A stretch of 64,000 bases of DNA from Pikeienuella litoralis (GTDB lineage: Bacteria; Pseudomonadota; Alphaproteobacteria; Rhodobacterales; Rhodobacteraceae). The stretch is taken from positions 1 through 64,000 of the forward strand of contig NZ_JBBHER010000001.1 of assembly GCF_037646705.1 (NCBI RefSeq), read 5' to 3'. The notes below the pieces were generated by a model that saw only the letters and a program-made list of their open reading frames with translations, was not told the DNA's origin and did no database searches. The position numbers and the translations under genes are program-made. Positions 33,874 through 42,525 of the stretch are shown here, piece after piece; within the stretch, counting starts at the first letter, position 1; each line of letters starts with the position of its first letter.

Positions 33874-34278
33874 ATGCCTGATTTTCCGGAATCGATCGCG
33901 CCGATGACGATCCAGACCAGCCACGCGGCGGCGGAGGGTTACGCGGCGCTCACGAAGGACTGGAACCCGATCCATCTTGACCCTGATTTTGCGGCCAGGA
34001 CGCCATTCGGCCGGCCGATCGCGCACGGGACCATGGCTCTCAACCTGCTGGTCGAAGCGGTCGGCCGCGCATCTGGCGGCGCGCTGCGGGTGGCCGATCT
34101 CGATATTCGTTTCGTTTCGCCGACCTTCGTCGGGGAAAGCCTGACCGCGGACGGGACCCGCGATGGGCGGGAGGGCGCTTACGAGGTTCGGGTGACGGCG
34201 GGCGAAGGCCGGATCGTGCTGCAGGGCCGCGCCACGCTCGCGCCGAAGACCCGCGCGGGGGGCGCGGAATGCCGATGA
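33874..34278 (+). CDS. MaoC-like (R)-specific enoyl-CoA hydratase/dehydratase
   Basis: A 134-residue hotdog protein with the hydratase-2 signature around YAALTKDWNPIHLDPDFA, where Asp and His are catalytic, followed by FGRPIAHGTM. It should add water to, or remove it from, an acyl-CoA. It is the last of three coupled genes (acyl-CoA synthetase, inactive-looking hotdog, active hotdog) and ends before a convergent terminator region. Confidence 0.85.
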   Translation: MPDFPESIAPMTIQTSHAAAEGYAALTKDWNPIHLDPDFAARTPFGRPIAHGTMALNLLVEAVGRASGGALRVADLDIRFVSPTFVGESLTADGTRDGREGAYEVRVTAGEGRIVLQGRATLAPKTRAGGAECR

Positions 34279-34588
34279 GGTCCGAGCGACAATGGCGAGC
34301 CGCGCCCTATCGCCCCTGAGAGAGCGCGGAGCCGACCGCGCGGCTGGGGCCGGCGGGACCTGTGGAGCCTCGTGGCGATGGCGAAAGGCGTGGAGACCCG
34401 AGGGGCCGCGCGAAACCGGATGAGAGCGTCAGCTCTCAGGACGCCTGCCGGCGGCGAGGATCAGGCTCGCGCGCGGAAAATAGGGGCGAGCGCGCTCTTC
34501 GGGGAATGGACCGAAGCGGCCGACGGCGAGTCGCCGGCCGCTTCGATCCACGCCAGGGGCCGGAGGCGCGCTCCGGCCCCTGGGCGTT
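34279..34588. terminator. Convergent region with two strong hairpins
   Basis: This 310-bp gap contains no credible gene. An 11-bp hairpin pairs CGAAGCGGCCG (34512-34522) with CGGCCGCTTCG (34535-34545). A 13-bp perfect hairpin pairs CCAGGGGCCGGAG (34553-34565) with CTCCGGCCCCTGG (34571-34583). The second abuts the aminotransferase stop and probably ends transcription from both sides. T-tracts are short (TTT). Confidence 0.55.
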
Positions 34589-35932
34589 TCAGGCGAGTTG
34601 CTGGTCCAGCGTCTTGCGGAACGTGTCGATGATTTCGTCGACATGCGACCGCGTCGCGATGAACATCGGCGCGATGAGGCCGCTGTCGCCGGTGAACTTC
34701 ACATGGCAGCCATTCCAGAAAAGATCCTTCTGGAACTTGCCGCCGCGCCGGCCGGGGACGCCGTCATCCTGAAGATCGACGCCCGAGAGGAGGCCCTCGA
34801 CGCGGATATCCTTCACCAGCTCATGGTCGCGAAGGCTCATCAAGGCGTCCTTGAAATAAGGGGCGAGCGCCGCCGCCTTCTCGAACAGACCCTCGCGCTC
34901 GAAGATCTCCATCGTCGCGATGCCTGCGGCGCAGGCGGCGGGATGGGCCGAGTAGGTGTAGCCGTGGAAGAACTCGATCGCGCTCATCGGGCTGGCGTTG
35001 GTGATCGTCTCGTAGACCTTGTCCTGCGCCGCGACGGCGCCCATCGGGATGCAGCCGTTGGTGAGCGCCTTCGCCATGGTGCAGATATCCGGCGTGACGC
35101 CGTAATGCTGCGAGGCGAAGGGCGATCCGAGCCGCCCGAATCCGGTGATGACTTCATCGAAGACGAGGAGGATTCCGTGCTCGTCGCAGATCTCGCGGAG
35201 CCGCTCCAGATAGCCCTTCGGCGGCACCAGCGTGCCGGTCGAGCCGGCGACCGGCTCGACGAAGACGGCGGCGATGGTGGAGCCGCCATAGGTCTCGCAA
35301 TGGCGCTGCAGATCGTTGGCGAGTTCGACGCCGCCATGCTCGGGCTGACCGGCGCAGAACAGGTCCTTGCCGGTCCAGGTGTGGCGGATGGTGACCACGT
35401 TCGGCAGCACGACCGGGAAGGTCTCGCGGTTCTTGACCATGCCGGCGAGGCTGACGCCGCCCATGTTGACCCCGTGATACGCGCGCTCGCGGCTGACGAA
35501 GCGGAGCCGCTGGCTCTGGCCGTTGGCGCGGTGGTACGCCATCACCATCTTCATCGCGGTGTCGACGGACTCGGAGCCGGAGTTCACGAAGAAGACGTGG
35601 TTCATGCCGTCCGGCAGCAGCGAGGTCACCCGCTTCGCAAGCTCGAAGGAGCCGGGATGGCCCATCTGGAAATGCGGCGTGTAGCTGTTGGTCGTCATCT
35701 GGTCGTAGACCGCCTTCGCGATCTCCTCCCGGCCGTGGCCGGCCGGGCAGCAGAAGAGGGCCGAGGAGCCGTCGATCAGCTTCCCGCCCTTGTGGTCCCA
35801 GCAATAGACGCCTTCGGACTGAACCACGAGGCGGGGGTTCTCCTTGAACTCCCGGTTGGCGGTGAAGGGCATCCAGTGCTCTTCGAGGCTGTTTGGCCGG
35901 GCGGGCAAGCCGTTTGGAAGGTCGTGCATCAT
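34589..35932 (-). CDS. Omega-amino acid (beta-alanine):pyruvate aminotransferase
   Basis: A 447-residue class III PLP aminotransferase. The N-terminal HWMPFTANREFK and NSGSESVDTAMKM segments are characteristic of beta-alanine:pyruvate transaminases. FDEVITGFGRLG holds the PLP Asp, and MAKALTNGCIPMGAV the Schiff-base Lys. It moves the amino group of beta-alanine, taurine-like or other omega-amino acids to pyruvate. It is divergent from a MocR-type regulator over 122 bp, the classical arrangement for such regulators and their target transaminases. Confidence 0.9.
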   Translation of the reverse strand: MMHDLPNGLPARPNSLEEHWMPFTANREFKENPRLVVQSEGVYCWDHKGGKLIDGSSALFCCPAGHGREEIAKAVYDQMTTNSYTPHFQMGHPGSFELAKRVTSLLPDGMNHVFFVNSGSESVDTAMKMVMAYHRANGQSQRLRFVSRERAYHGVNMGGVSLAGMVKNRETFPVVLPNVVTIRHTWTGKDLFCAGQPEHGGVELANDLQRHCETYGGSTIAAVFVEPVAGSTGTLVPPKGYLERLREICDEHGILLVFDEVITGFGRLGSPFASQHYGVTPDICTMAKALTNGCIPMGAVAAQDKVYETITNASPMSAIEFFHGYTYSAHPAACAAGIATMEIFEREGLFEKAAALAPYFKDALMSLRDHELVKDIRVEGLLSGVDLQDDGVPGRRGGKFQKDLFWNGCHVKFTGDSGLIAPMFIATRSHVDEIIDTFRKTLDQQLA

Positions 35933-35977
35933 GGACTCCGTGACATCAGGGATTGCAACTCGGGATTTCGCCGATCC

Positions 35978-36012
35978 GGACTAGAGTAACCCGGCGCGAA
36001 GAGGATAGAGTA
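35978..36012. promoter_or_regulatory. Direct repeats in the aminotransferase/MocR intergenic region
   Basis: GGACTAGAGTA (35978-35988) and GGATAGAGTA (36003-36012) share TAGAGTA in the same orientation with a 24-bp period. MocR regulators such as TauR and GabR bind direct repeats in exactly this kind of divergent region, and the first copy resembles the remembered TauR box (CTGGACTTAA). It is the probable operator of the flanking regulator. Confidence 0.45.
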
Positions 36013-36054
36013 GCGCCAGATTTCCCTATTGCGGATGAGCCAGTGCGCGAGTTC

Positions 36055-37497
36055 ATGTTTCCGATCGAGCGGGACGACAGGAGGAGCCTGCAAGCGCAGA
36101 TTCGCGACGCGCTGGAGCGCGCCGTCGCCTCCGGGCGGTTCTCTCCCGGAGACGTCGCGCCCTCGACCCGGCGGCTGGCGGCGGCGCTCGGCGTCTCGCG
36201 GAACACGGTGTCGCTGGCGTTTCAGGCGCTGGTGGATCAGGGCCTGCTCGAAGCGCGGGAGCGGAGCGGATATTACATCTCGTGTTCCGAGGTCGAGGCG
36301 CCGCCGGCCCCCCTGCTGGGCGGGTCCCAGATCGACTGGGCCGAACGGATGGCGGGGCCGAGCGCCGCGTTCGAAGCCGTGCCGCGCCCGGAGCTGTGGC
36401 GGGAGGCGCCGTTCCCGTTCATCTACGGGCAGTTCGACCCGGATCTCTTCCCGATCTCCGAGTGGCGCGACGCGTCGCGCCGGGCGATGGGGCGGCGCTG
36501 GCTGGAGGACTGGACCGCGGATCGGTACGGCGAGGACGACCCGATGCTGATCGACGAGATCCGGCGGCGGATCCTGCCGCGGCGCGGCGTCGCGGCGGAG
36601 CCGGAGGAGATCCTGATCACGCTCGGCGCGCAGAACGCCATCTTCCTCGCCGCCAGCCTCCTGATCCCGCCCGGCGCGGCGGCGGCGATGGAGGATCCCG
36701 GCTATCCGGACGCCCGCGCCACCATCGGCGCCCGCGCCGGTCGGCTGATCCTGCAACCGGTCGACGGGGACGGGATCCTGGTGGACGAACGGCTGAAGGG
36801 CGCGCGGCTGATCTTCGTCACGCCGAGCCATCAGCACCCGTCGCTGGTCTCGATGTCGCTGGAGCGGCGGCGCGCGTTGCTCGATTTCGCGGAGGCGGAG
36901 GACGCGCTGATTCTGGAGGACGATTACGAGCCGGAGGCGATCGCGGTCGGCCCGCAACGCCCGGCGCTCCGCGCGCTCGACCGGAGCGGGCGGGTGCTCT
37001 ACGCGGGGTCGCTCTCCAAGAGCATGATGCCGGGGCTGCGGCTGGGGTTCCTTGTCGGAGCGCCGGAATTCATCGCCGAGGCGCGCGCGCTCCGGCGGCT
37101 GATGTTCCGCCATCCTCCGGGGATGAACCAGCGCGTCGCCGCGCTTTTCATGGCGGCGCGCCATCATGACATGCTGCTTGGCCGGATGCGCCGCGCGCTC
37201 CAGGCGCGCCGTCTGGCCACGATTGAGGCGCTCCGCGTTCATGCGCCGGGGTGGCGGTTCACCGGCGCGGACGGGGGCGGCGGGCTCTGGGTCGAGGGGC
37301 CGGCGGCGCTCGTTTCGCGCCGGCTCGCCGCGGCCGCGCTCAAGGTCGGGGTGGTGATCGAGCCGGGAGACGTCTTTTTCGGCGCCCCTGCGCCGACGCG
37401 GTTTTTCCGGCTCGGGTTTTCGGTGATCTCCGAGGATCGGATCGAGGAGGGGGTCGTCCGTCTCGCGCGCGCCGCGGCGGGACTCGGGATGACATGA
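36055..37497 (+). CDS. MocR/TauR-type PLP-dependent transcriptional regulator
   Basis: A 480-residue fusion of an N-terminal GntR winged helix (SLQAQIRDALERAV; STRRLAAALGVSRNTVSLAF) with a class I aminotransferase-like domain that binds PLP. That domain has ILEDDYEPE for the PLP Asp and YAGSLSKSMMPGLRLGF for the Lys. It likely senses an amino acid or PLP adduct and activates the divergent omega-aminotransferase gene. The start is uncertain: ATG 36055 fits the family (MFPIERD), but a GTG four codons upstream is possible. It is followed after 15 bp by an LhgO-like oxidase. Confidence 0.87.
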   Translation: MFPIERDDRRSLQAQIRDALERAVASGRFSPGDVAPSTRRLAAALGVSRNTVSLAFQALVDQGLLEARERSGYYISCSEVEAPPAPLLGGSQIDWAERMAGPSAAFEAVPRPELWREAPFPFIYGQFDPDLFPISEWRDASRRAMGRRWLEDWTADRYGEDDPMLIDEIRRRILPRRGVAAEPEEILITLGAQNAIFLAASLLIPPGAAAAMEDPGYPDARATIGARAGRLILQPVDGDGILVDERLKGARLIFVTPSHQHPSLVSMSLERRRALLDFAEAEDALILEDDYEPEAIAVGPQRPALRALDRSGRVLYAGSLSKSMMPGLRLGFLVGAPEFIAEARALRRLMFRHPPGMNQRVAALFMAARHHDMLLGRMRRALQARRLATIEALRVHAPGWRFTGADGGGGLWVEGPAALVSRRLAAAALKVGVVIEPGDVFFGAPAPTRFFRLGFSVISEDRIEEGVVRLARAAAGLGMT

Positions 37498-37512
37498 CGA
37501 TGGAGCGGGGCG

Positions 37513-38613
37513 ATGGATGAGGTTCAGACCGTTGTGATCGGGGCCGGAGTGGTCGGCCTCGCGCTGGCTCGGGCGCTGGCGCGAAGCGGCCGGGAGGTTC
37601 TGATCCTGGAGGCCGAGTCGGCGTTCGGCTCGCATACTTCGGCCCGGAATTCGGAAGTGGTTCACGCGGGGATCTACTACGCGGCGGGCGGCCTGAAGGC
37701 GCGGCTCTGCGTCGAGGGACGCCGGCGGCTCTACGCCTATTGCGCGGAGCGCGGCGTCGATATCCGGGCCTGCGGCAAGCTGATCGTCGCGGCGGACGAG
37801 GCGGAGGCGGCCACGCTGGACGGAATCGCGATGCGGGCGCGGGCGAACGGGGTCGATGATCTCCAGCGCCTCACCGGAGCCGAGGCGCGGCGCATGGAGC
37901 CGGCGCTTCAGGCCGCCGCCGCGCTCTGGTCGCCGTCGACCGGGATCGTCGACAGCCACGGGCTGATGCTCTCCCTCCTCGGCGAGGCGGAGGAGGCGGG
38001 GGCGATGCTGGCGCTCCGCGCGCCGGTCGCGGGGATCGAGCGGCGGGGCGAGCGGTTCGAGATCGAGGTGGCGGGCGAGGCGCCGGTCCGTCTGCTCGCG
38101 CGGGAGGTGGTGAACGCCGCCGGTCACGGCGCGGCGCGGCTCTCGGGCGCGCTCACGGCGGCGCCGCGGATGTGGATGGCGAAGGGGAGCTACTTCCGGC
38201 TCAGCGGCCGGGCGCCTTTCACGCGGCTGGTCTATCCCGCGCCGATCGTCGGCGGGCTCGGCGTGCACCTCTCGCTGGATCTGGGCGGCCAGGCGCGGTT
38301 CGGCCCGGACGTGGAGTGGGTCGACCGGCTGAATTACGAGGTCGATCCGGCGCGGGCCGCGGGGTTCTACGCCGCGATCCGCCGATACTGGCCGGATCTG
38401 CCCGAGGGCGCGCTGGCGCCGGATTACGCCGGCGTGCGCCCGAAACTCGCCGGGCCGGAGGCGGGGGGCGGCGCGGATTTCCGCATCGATGGGCCGGACG
38501 ATCACGGCGTCCCGGGGTATCTCGCGCTTTACGGGATCGAGAGCCCGGGCCTGACGTCCTGCCTCGCGCTCGCCGATCACGCCGCCGCGCTGCTCGGCGC
38601 GCCGCGCGCCTGA
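37513..38613 (+). CDS. FAD-dependent oxidoreductase, L-2-hydroxyglutarate oxidase-like (LhgO family)
   Basis: A 366-residue DAO-fold flavoprotein. VVIGAGVVGLALARALA is the FAD motif, and HTSARNSEVVHAGIYY is the hallmark of L-2-hydroxyglutarate dehydrogenases. WMAKGSYFRLSG and the C-terminal IESPGLTSCLALADH also match. It would oxidise an L-2-hydroxy acid to a 2-oxo acid, passing electrons to the quinone pool or oxygen. It is 15 bp after the regulator gene and likely in the same transcript. The substrate could be another 2-hydroxy acid. Confidence 0.85.
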   Translation: MDEVQTVVIGAGVVGLALARALARSGREVLILEAESAFGSHTSARNSEVVHAGIYYAAGGLKARLCVEGRRRLYAYCAERGVDIRACGKLIVAADEAEAATLDGIAMRARANGVDDLQRLTGAEARRMEPALQAAAALWSPSTGIVDSHGLMLSLLGEAEEAGAMLALRAPVAGIERRGERFEIEVAGEAPVRLLAREVVNAAGHGAARLSGALTAAPRMWMAKGSYFRLSGRAPFTRLVYPAPIVGGLGVHLSLDLGGQARFGPDVEWVDRLNYEVDPARAAGFYAAIRRYWPDLPEGALAPDYAGVRPKLAGPEAGGGADFRIDGPDDHGVPGYLALYGIESPGLTSCLALADHAAALLGAPRA

Positions 38614-38621
38614 GCGGGAGC

Positions 38622-39512
38622 CTAGCCGAGAGCGGGGAGGGTGGGCGCCCGCCAGCCGACGGCGCCGTTCGCCTCGCCCGGCGCGGGGGTGTCGGCGGGG
38701 AGGAAGAAATCGCTCTGGAGCGGCCCGCCGGGCGTCACCGCGAAGCGCTCGAAATCGCTGACGCCCTCCGCCGCCAGCACCAGATCGTCGAGGCAGCACC
38801 AGCCGGTGAAGGCGCGCCCCTTGGCGAGGATCGCCGCCGCGGCCTCGCCCATGATCTCCGGCGTGCGCGACTGCGCCGCCAGCGCCGCGCCGCCGAGCAG
38901 GTTTCTCACCGCCGCGGTGTCGATGGGGGTGCGCGGCCAGAGGCAATTGGCCGAGATCCGCCCGTCGAACTCGGCCGCCCAGGAGAGGGTCAGCATCGTC
39001 ATGCCGTATTTCGCGAGCGTGTAGGCCGGATGCGAGCGAAGCCAGACCGGGTTGAAATCGAGCGGCGGCGCCAGGGTCAGGATATGGGCGTGATCCGAGT
39101 TCAGGAGATGCGGCAGGCAGGCCCGGGTCACGACGAAGGTCCCACGGCTGTTGACGCCGGTCATCAGGTCGTAGCGTTTCACTTCGGTCGCCGCGGTCCC
39201 GGTCAGCTGGATCGCCGAGGCGTTGTTCACGCAGATGTCGATCCCGCCGAAATGGGCGGCCGCGCGGGTCACGGCGTCCGCGACCTGGGCCTCGTCGCGG
39301 ATGTCGCAGATGAGCGGGAGCGCCTTTCCGCCGGCCGCCTCGATCGCGGCCGCCGCGGTGTGGATCGTTCCGGGGAGCTTCGGGTGCGGCGCGTCGGTCT
39401 TCGCCGCGATGGCGATATTGGCGCCCTCGCGCGCCGCCGCGACCGCGATGGCCTCGCCGATGCCACGGCTGCCGCCGGACATGAACAGTGTGCGTCCCGC
39501 CAGCGCGCCCAT
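38622..39512 (-). CDS. SDR family oxidoreductase, HSDL2-like
   Basis: A 296-residue short-chain dehydrogenase resembling the catalytic part of hydroxysteroid dehydrogenase-like protein 2. It has SGGSRGIGEAIA for NADP binding, AAKTDAPHPKLPGTI, VNNASAI, and the active-site YTLAKYG with Tyr and Lys. The region that should hold the catalytic Ser reads LTLAPPLDFNP, and no obvious Ser is at the usual spacing. The SCP2 lipid-binding tail of animal HSDL2 is absent. It ends the acyl-CoA dehydrogenase, MBL hydrolase, SDR series and probably acts on a fatty acyl or 3-hydroxyacyl substrate. Confidence 0.85.
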   Translation of the reverse strand: MGALAGRTLFMSGGSRGIGEAIAVAAAREGANIAIAAKTDAPHPKLPGTIHTAAAAIEAAGGKALPLICDIRDEAQVADAVTRAAAHFGGIDICVNNASAIQLTGTAATEVKRYDLMTGVNSRGTFVVTRACLPHLLNSDHAHILTLAPPLDFNPVWLRSHPAYTLAKYGMTMLTLSWAAEFDGRISANCLWPRTPIDTAAVRNLLGGAALAAQSRTPEIMGEAAAAILAKGRAFTGWCCLDDLVLAAEGVSDFERFAVTPGGPLQSDFFLPADTPAPGEANGAVGWRAPTLPALG

Positions 39513-39524
39513 GACGTTCTCCTC

Positions 39525-40610
39525 TCAGCTCTTCAGTTGGAAACGATAGGCGCCGTCGGGGGCGAGCCGACGCTCGGCTTCGCCCGTCGCCGCCATATGG
39601 TTGAGATGGGCGATCGCCTCGACCATCGCCAGCCCGAACTCGCCATCCTTGATCGGCCGTTTGAAGATCGCGTCGAAACACTCGATCGCGGTGGCGGGCT
39701 CGACGAGGCGCTTGCGCAGCCGGCGGATCGCGCCGTGATGGTTCTCGATCAGTTGCCCGAGCCGTTTCGGCAAGCCGGTGAACGGCCGGTTGTGTCCGGG
39801 CAGCGCCAGATGCCGCTCCTTGGCGAGGGGCAGGAATTTCTTGCATGAGGCGAGCCATTCGCCCAGCGGGTCCGCCGCCGGCTCCGCGGCGTGAACGCCG
39901 ATATTGGGCGAAATTCGTGGCAGGATCTGGTCGGCGCTGATCACGATGTCGCCGTCCACGGACCAGAACGTCGCCTGTTCGGGCGCGTGGCCGTCCCCGG
40001 TGAAGACGCGCCACGCCCGCCCGCCCATCTCGATCCGGTCGCCGTCCCTCAGCCGCTTGTAGCCGAGCGGGAGCGGCGCGACGATGCGCGAGAAGTTGAG
40101 CGGCTCGCGCGCCCGCGCCCAGGCGAGGCGCGCCGCGTCCGCGCCGGCGCGTTTCATGTGGAGCAGGCTCGCCTCGCTGGTCCGGTCTTCATGATCGAAG
40201 GTCAGCATCCGCGCGTAGAGCCATGCGGTGCGGGTGGTCAGGAGGCTGGCGCCGTGCTCGGTCTGGAACCAGCCGGCGAGGCCGATATGGTCCGGGTGGT
40301 GATGCGTGGCGATCACCCGGCGGACCGGCTTCGCCGCCAGCGGGCCGTTCATCAGGTCGGCCCAGGCCGCCTTTATCTTTCCGGTCTGGAACCCGGTGTC
40401 GATGATGGTCCAGCCGTCGCCGTCGTCGAGCGCGTAGACGTTCACATGATCCAGCGTCATCGGCAGCGGCAGCCGGAGCCAGAGGATGCGCTCGGCGACC
40501 TCGATCGCCTCTCCGGGGCCGGGGAACGCCTCGCCATGCGGGTAGGCGAGCCCGGCGGGGAGGCGGCGGCTTTCGTCGAGAGGCGGCGGGGCGATGGCGT
40601 TGTGGTTCAT
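39525..40610 (-). CDS. MBL-fold metallo-hydrolase
   Basis: A 361-residue metallo-beta-lactamase-fold hydrolase. The metal motif HHHPDHIGLAG (HxHxDH) is near residue 105, a further His lies in TGDGHAPEQ, Asp in ISADQILPRI, and the last His in LALPGHNRPF. A C-terminal winged-helix-like segment of about 70 residues follows, as in LACTB2-like hydrolases. Many such proteins are thioester or phosphodiester hydrolases. Position three bases from the acyl-CoA dehydrogenase gene suggests acyl-CoA thioester hydrolysis, by inference. Confidence 0.87.
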   Translation of the reverse strand: MNHNAIAPPPLDESRRLPAGLAYPHGEAFPGPGEAIEVAERILWLRLPLPMTLDHVNVYALDDGDGWTIIDTGFQTGKIKAAWADLMNGPLAAKPVRRVIATHHHPDHIGLAGWFQTEHGASLLTTRTAWLYARMLTFDHEDRTSEASLLHMKRAGADAARLAWARAREPLNFSRIVAPLPLGYKRLRDGDRIEMGGRAWRVFTGDGHAPEQATFWSVDGDIVISADQILPRISPNIGVHAAEPAADPLGEWLASCKKFLPLAKERHLALPGHNRPFTGLPKRLGQLIENHHGAIRRLRKRLVEPATAIECFDAIFKRPIKDGEFGLAMVEAIAHLNHMAATGEAERRLAPDGAYRFQLKS

Positions 40611-40613
40611 CCT

Positions 40614-42341
40614 TCAGTTCGCCAGCGCGTCGGCGGACAGCGCGTAGAGCGGCTCCGCGCCTGCGGTCGCCGCGGCGAGAAGGCCGGGGATCGCCGCCAT
40701 GACCTGGCGGATCTGGAACGCCGCCAACGGCAGGCGGCCGGGCGCGCCGGCGCCTTTCAGCGCGTAATGCCCGCCGAGAAGCAGCGCCCAGGCCCGGAGA
40801 TAGGGCGTGGCGCCGGCGAATCTGTCGTTGATGTCGGGCGCGTTCAGCATCCACTCGGTGGCGGCGCGAACCTCGTCATGCGCGGTCAGAACCCGTGTGG
40901 CGAGATCCTTCGCCGCGTCGTCCTTCGCGTCAGCGATGGCCTGTTTCGCGAATGTCTCGATCTCCGCGAGCAGGGCGCGCGCCGCCTCGCCGCCGTCGGA
41001 AAGCTTGCGCCCGACGAGATCCATCGCCTGCACGCCGTTGGTGCCCTCATAGATCGGGGTGATGCGCGCGTCGCGGGCGAGCTGCGCGGCGCCGGTCTCC
41101 TCGATGAAGCCCATGCCGCCATGGACCTGGATGTTGAGATGCGCGACCTCGTTGCCGATATCGGTGGAGAACGCCTTGGCGATCGGGGTGAGGAAGGCGG
41201 CGCGCGCGCGCCATGCTCCGCGCGCGCCCTCATCGGCGGCGCGGGCCATGTCGGTGCTGAGCGCGGTGTCGAGGCAGATGGCGCGCGCGGCGCCGGTCAG
41301 CGCCTTCATCCGCATCAGCATCCGGCGGATGTCGGCGTGGTCGATGATGGCGCCGGTCCCCTCAACCGGCGTCCTGCCCTGCTTGCGCTCGGCGGCGTAG
41401 GCGAGCGCCATTTGCGTCGCGGCCTCGGCGATTCCGAGCCCTTCGGCGGCGACGCCGAGGCGGGCGTTGTTCATCATCGTGAACATGGCCGCCATGCCGT
41501 CGCCCGGCTCGCCCACCATCCAGCCGGTCGCGCCCTCATAGGCCATCACCGCGGTCGGCGAGCCGTGAATGCCGAGCTTGTGCTCGAGGCTGACCACCTT
41601 CAGCGCGTTGGCGACGCCCGGTTTTCCGTCCGCGTCCGGAATCAGCTTCGGGACCAGAAAGAGCGAGAGGCCCTTGGTTCCCGCCGGCGCGTCCGGCAGA
41701 CGGGCGAGCACGAGATGGCTCACGTTCTCGGCGAAATCATTGTCGCCCCAGGTGATGAAGATCTTCTGGCCGGTGATGGCGAACGTCCCGTCGTCGTTCG
41801 GCTCCGCTTTCGTGCGGAGCGCGCCGACATCGGTGCCCGCCTGCGGCTCGGTGAGGTTCATCGTGCCGGTCCAGGTCCCGTCGATCAGCTTCGGCAGATA
41901 GAGCGCCTTCAACGCGTCCGACGCGTGATGCTCCAGCGCCTCGATCTGCCCCTGCGTGAGAAGCGGGCAGAGCGAAAGCGCGAGATTGGCCGCCGCAGTC
42001 ATCTCGTTCACCGCCGTGCCGAGCGTGAAGGGCAGGCCCATGCCGCCGTGCTCCGGGTCGGCCGAGATGCCGATCCAGCCGCCCTCCGCGAGGGCGCGAA
42101 AGCCTTCGGCGAAGCCGGGGGAGGTACGGACCACGCCGTTCTCCAGCCGCGCGGGATGAAGATCGCCCGCGCGCAGGAGCGGCGCGAGCGCGTTCTCCGC
42201 CATGCGTCCGGCCTCTTCGAGGATCGCGGCGCGGGTGTCCGGCGTCGCCTCGCTGAAAAGCTCGGTCTCGGCGAGACGGTCCGCGTCGATGACATGGGAA
42301 AGGATGAATTCAATCTCCGCGAGGGGGGCGCGATAGGTCAT
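40614..42341 (-). CDS. Acyl-CoA dehydrogenase, DmdC-type
   Basis: A 575-residue acyl-CoA dehydrogenase of the long (about 590) family that includes DmdC, the 3-methylmercaptopropionyl-CoA dehydrogenase of DMSP catabolism. MNLTEPQAGTDVGALRTKAE and KIFITWGDND are FAD-site motifs; the catalytic base is Glu in ITPIYEGTNGVQAMD. A C-terminal domain follows. Paralogs of DmdC with other substrates are frequent in marine Rhodobacterales and dmdB/dmdD are not adjacent, so a DMSP role is not established. A candidate operator with two ACGT half-sites lies 72 bp upstream. Confidence 0.88.
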   Translation of the reverse strand: MTYRAPLAEIEFILSHVIDADRLAETELFSEATPDTRAAILEEAGRMAENALAPLLRAGDLHPARLENGVVRTSPGFAEGFRALAEGGWIGISADPEHGGMGLPFTLGTAVNEMTAAANLALSLCPLLTQGQIEALEHHASDALKALYLPKLIDGTWTGTMNLTEPQAGTDVGALRTKAEPNDDGTFAITGQKIFITWGDNDFAENVSHLVLARLPDAPAGTKGLSLFLVPKLIPDADGKPGVANALKVVSLEHKLGIHGSPTAVMAYEGATGWMVGEPGDGMAAMFTMMNNARLGVAAEGLGIAEAATQMALAYAAERKQGRTPVEGTGAIIDHADIRRMLMRMKALTGAARAICLDTALSTDMARAADEGARGAWRARAAFLTPIAKAFSTDIGNEVAHLNIQVHGGMGFIEETGAAQLARDARITPIYEGTNGVQAMDLVGRKLSDGGEAARALLAEIETFAKQAIADAKDDAAKDLATRVLTAHDEVRAATEWMLNAPDINDRFAGATPYLRAWALLLGGHYALKGAGAPGRLPLAAFQIRQVMAAIPGLLAAATAGAEPLYALSADALAN

Positions 42342-42404
42342 GGCGGCCTCAGGCTGTTTGGGGCGGGCGTGAAGCGCCGGATGTGCGACGGCGCGGCTGT
42401 TTCG

Positions 42405-42429
42405 TCAAGGTTACGTTGACGTTAAAGTC
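42405..42429. promoter_or_regulatory. Candidate MerR/LiuR-like operator upstream of the acyl-CoA dehydrogenase
   Basis: TTACGTTGACGTTAA (42411-42425) carries two ACGT tetramers two bases apart in an AT-richer pocket of the 184-bp divergent region. From memory, LiuR-family regulators of branched-chain acyl-CoA catabolism use ACGT half-sites at this spacing. No liuR gene is in the window. Confidence 0.35.
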
Positions 42430-42525
42430 ATTATCCGGGCCGGGCAAGCGGCTTGTCCGCGGGGCGGGGCGCCGCTCCGGTTTCGCGGCCTCGCCATCGG
42501 CCGCTGGCGGTGCTATCGGAAAATA

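Noticed and set aside
35929..40014. A minus-strand open frame of more than 1300 codons covering the aminotransferase upstream region, MocR, LhgO and SDR genes
   Set aside because: Arg- and Pro-rich translation with no domain; it is the antisense or out-of-frame shadow of well-supported genes in GC-rich DNA.
40614..42341. Calling the acyl-CoA dehydrogenase dmdC
   Set aside because: DmdC paralogs with other substrates are common and no dmdB or dmdD gene is adjacent, so only a DmdC-type call is made.
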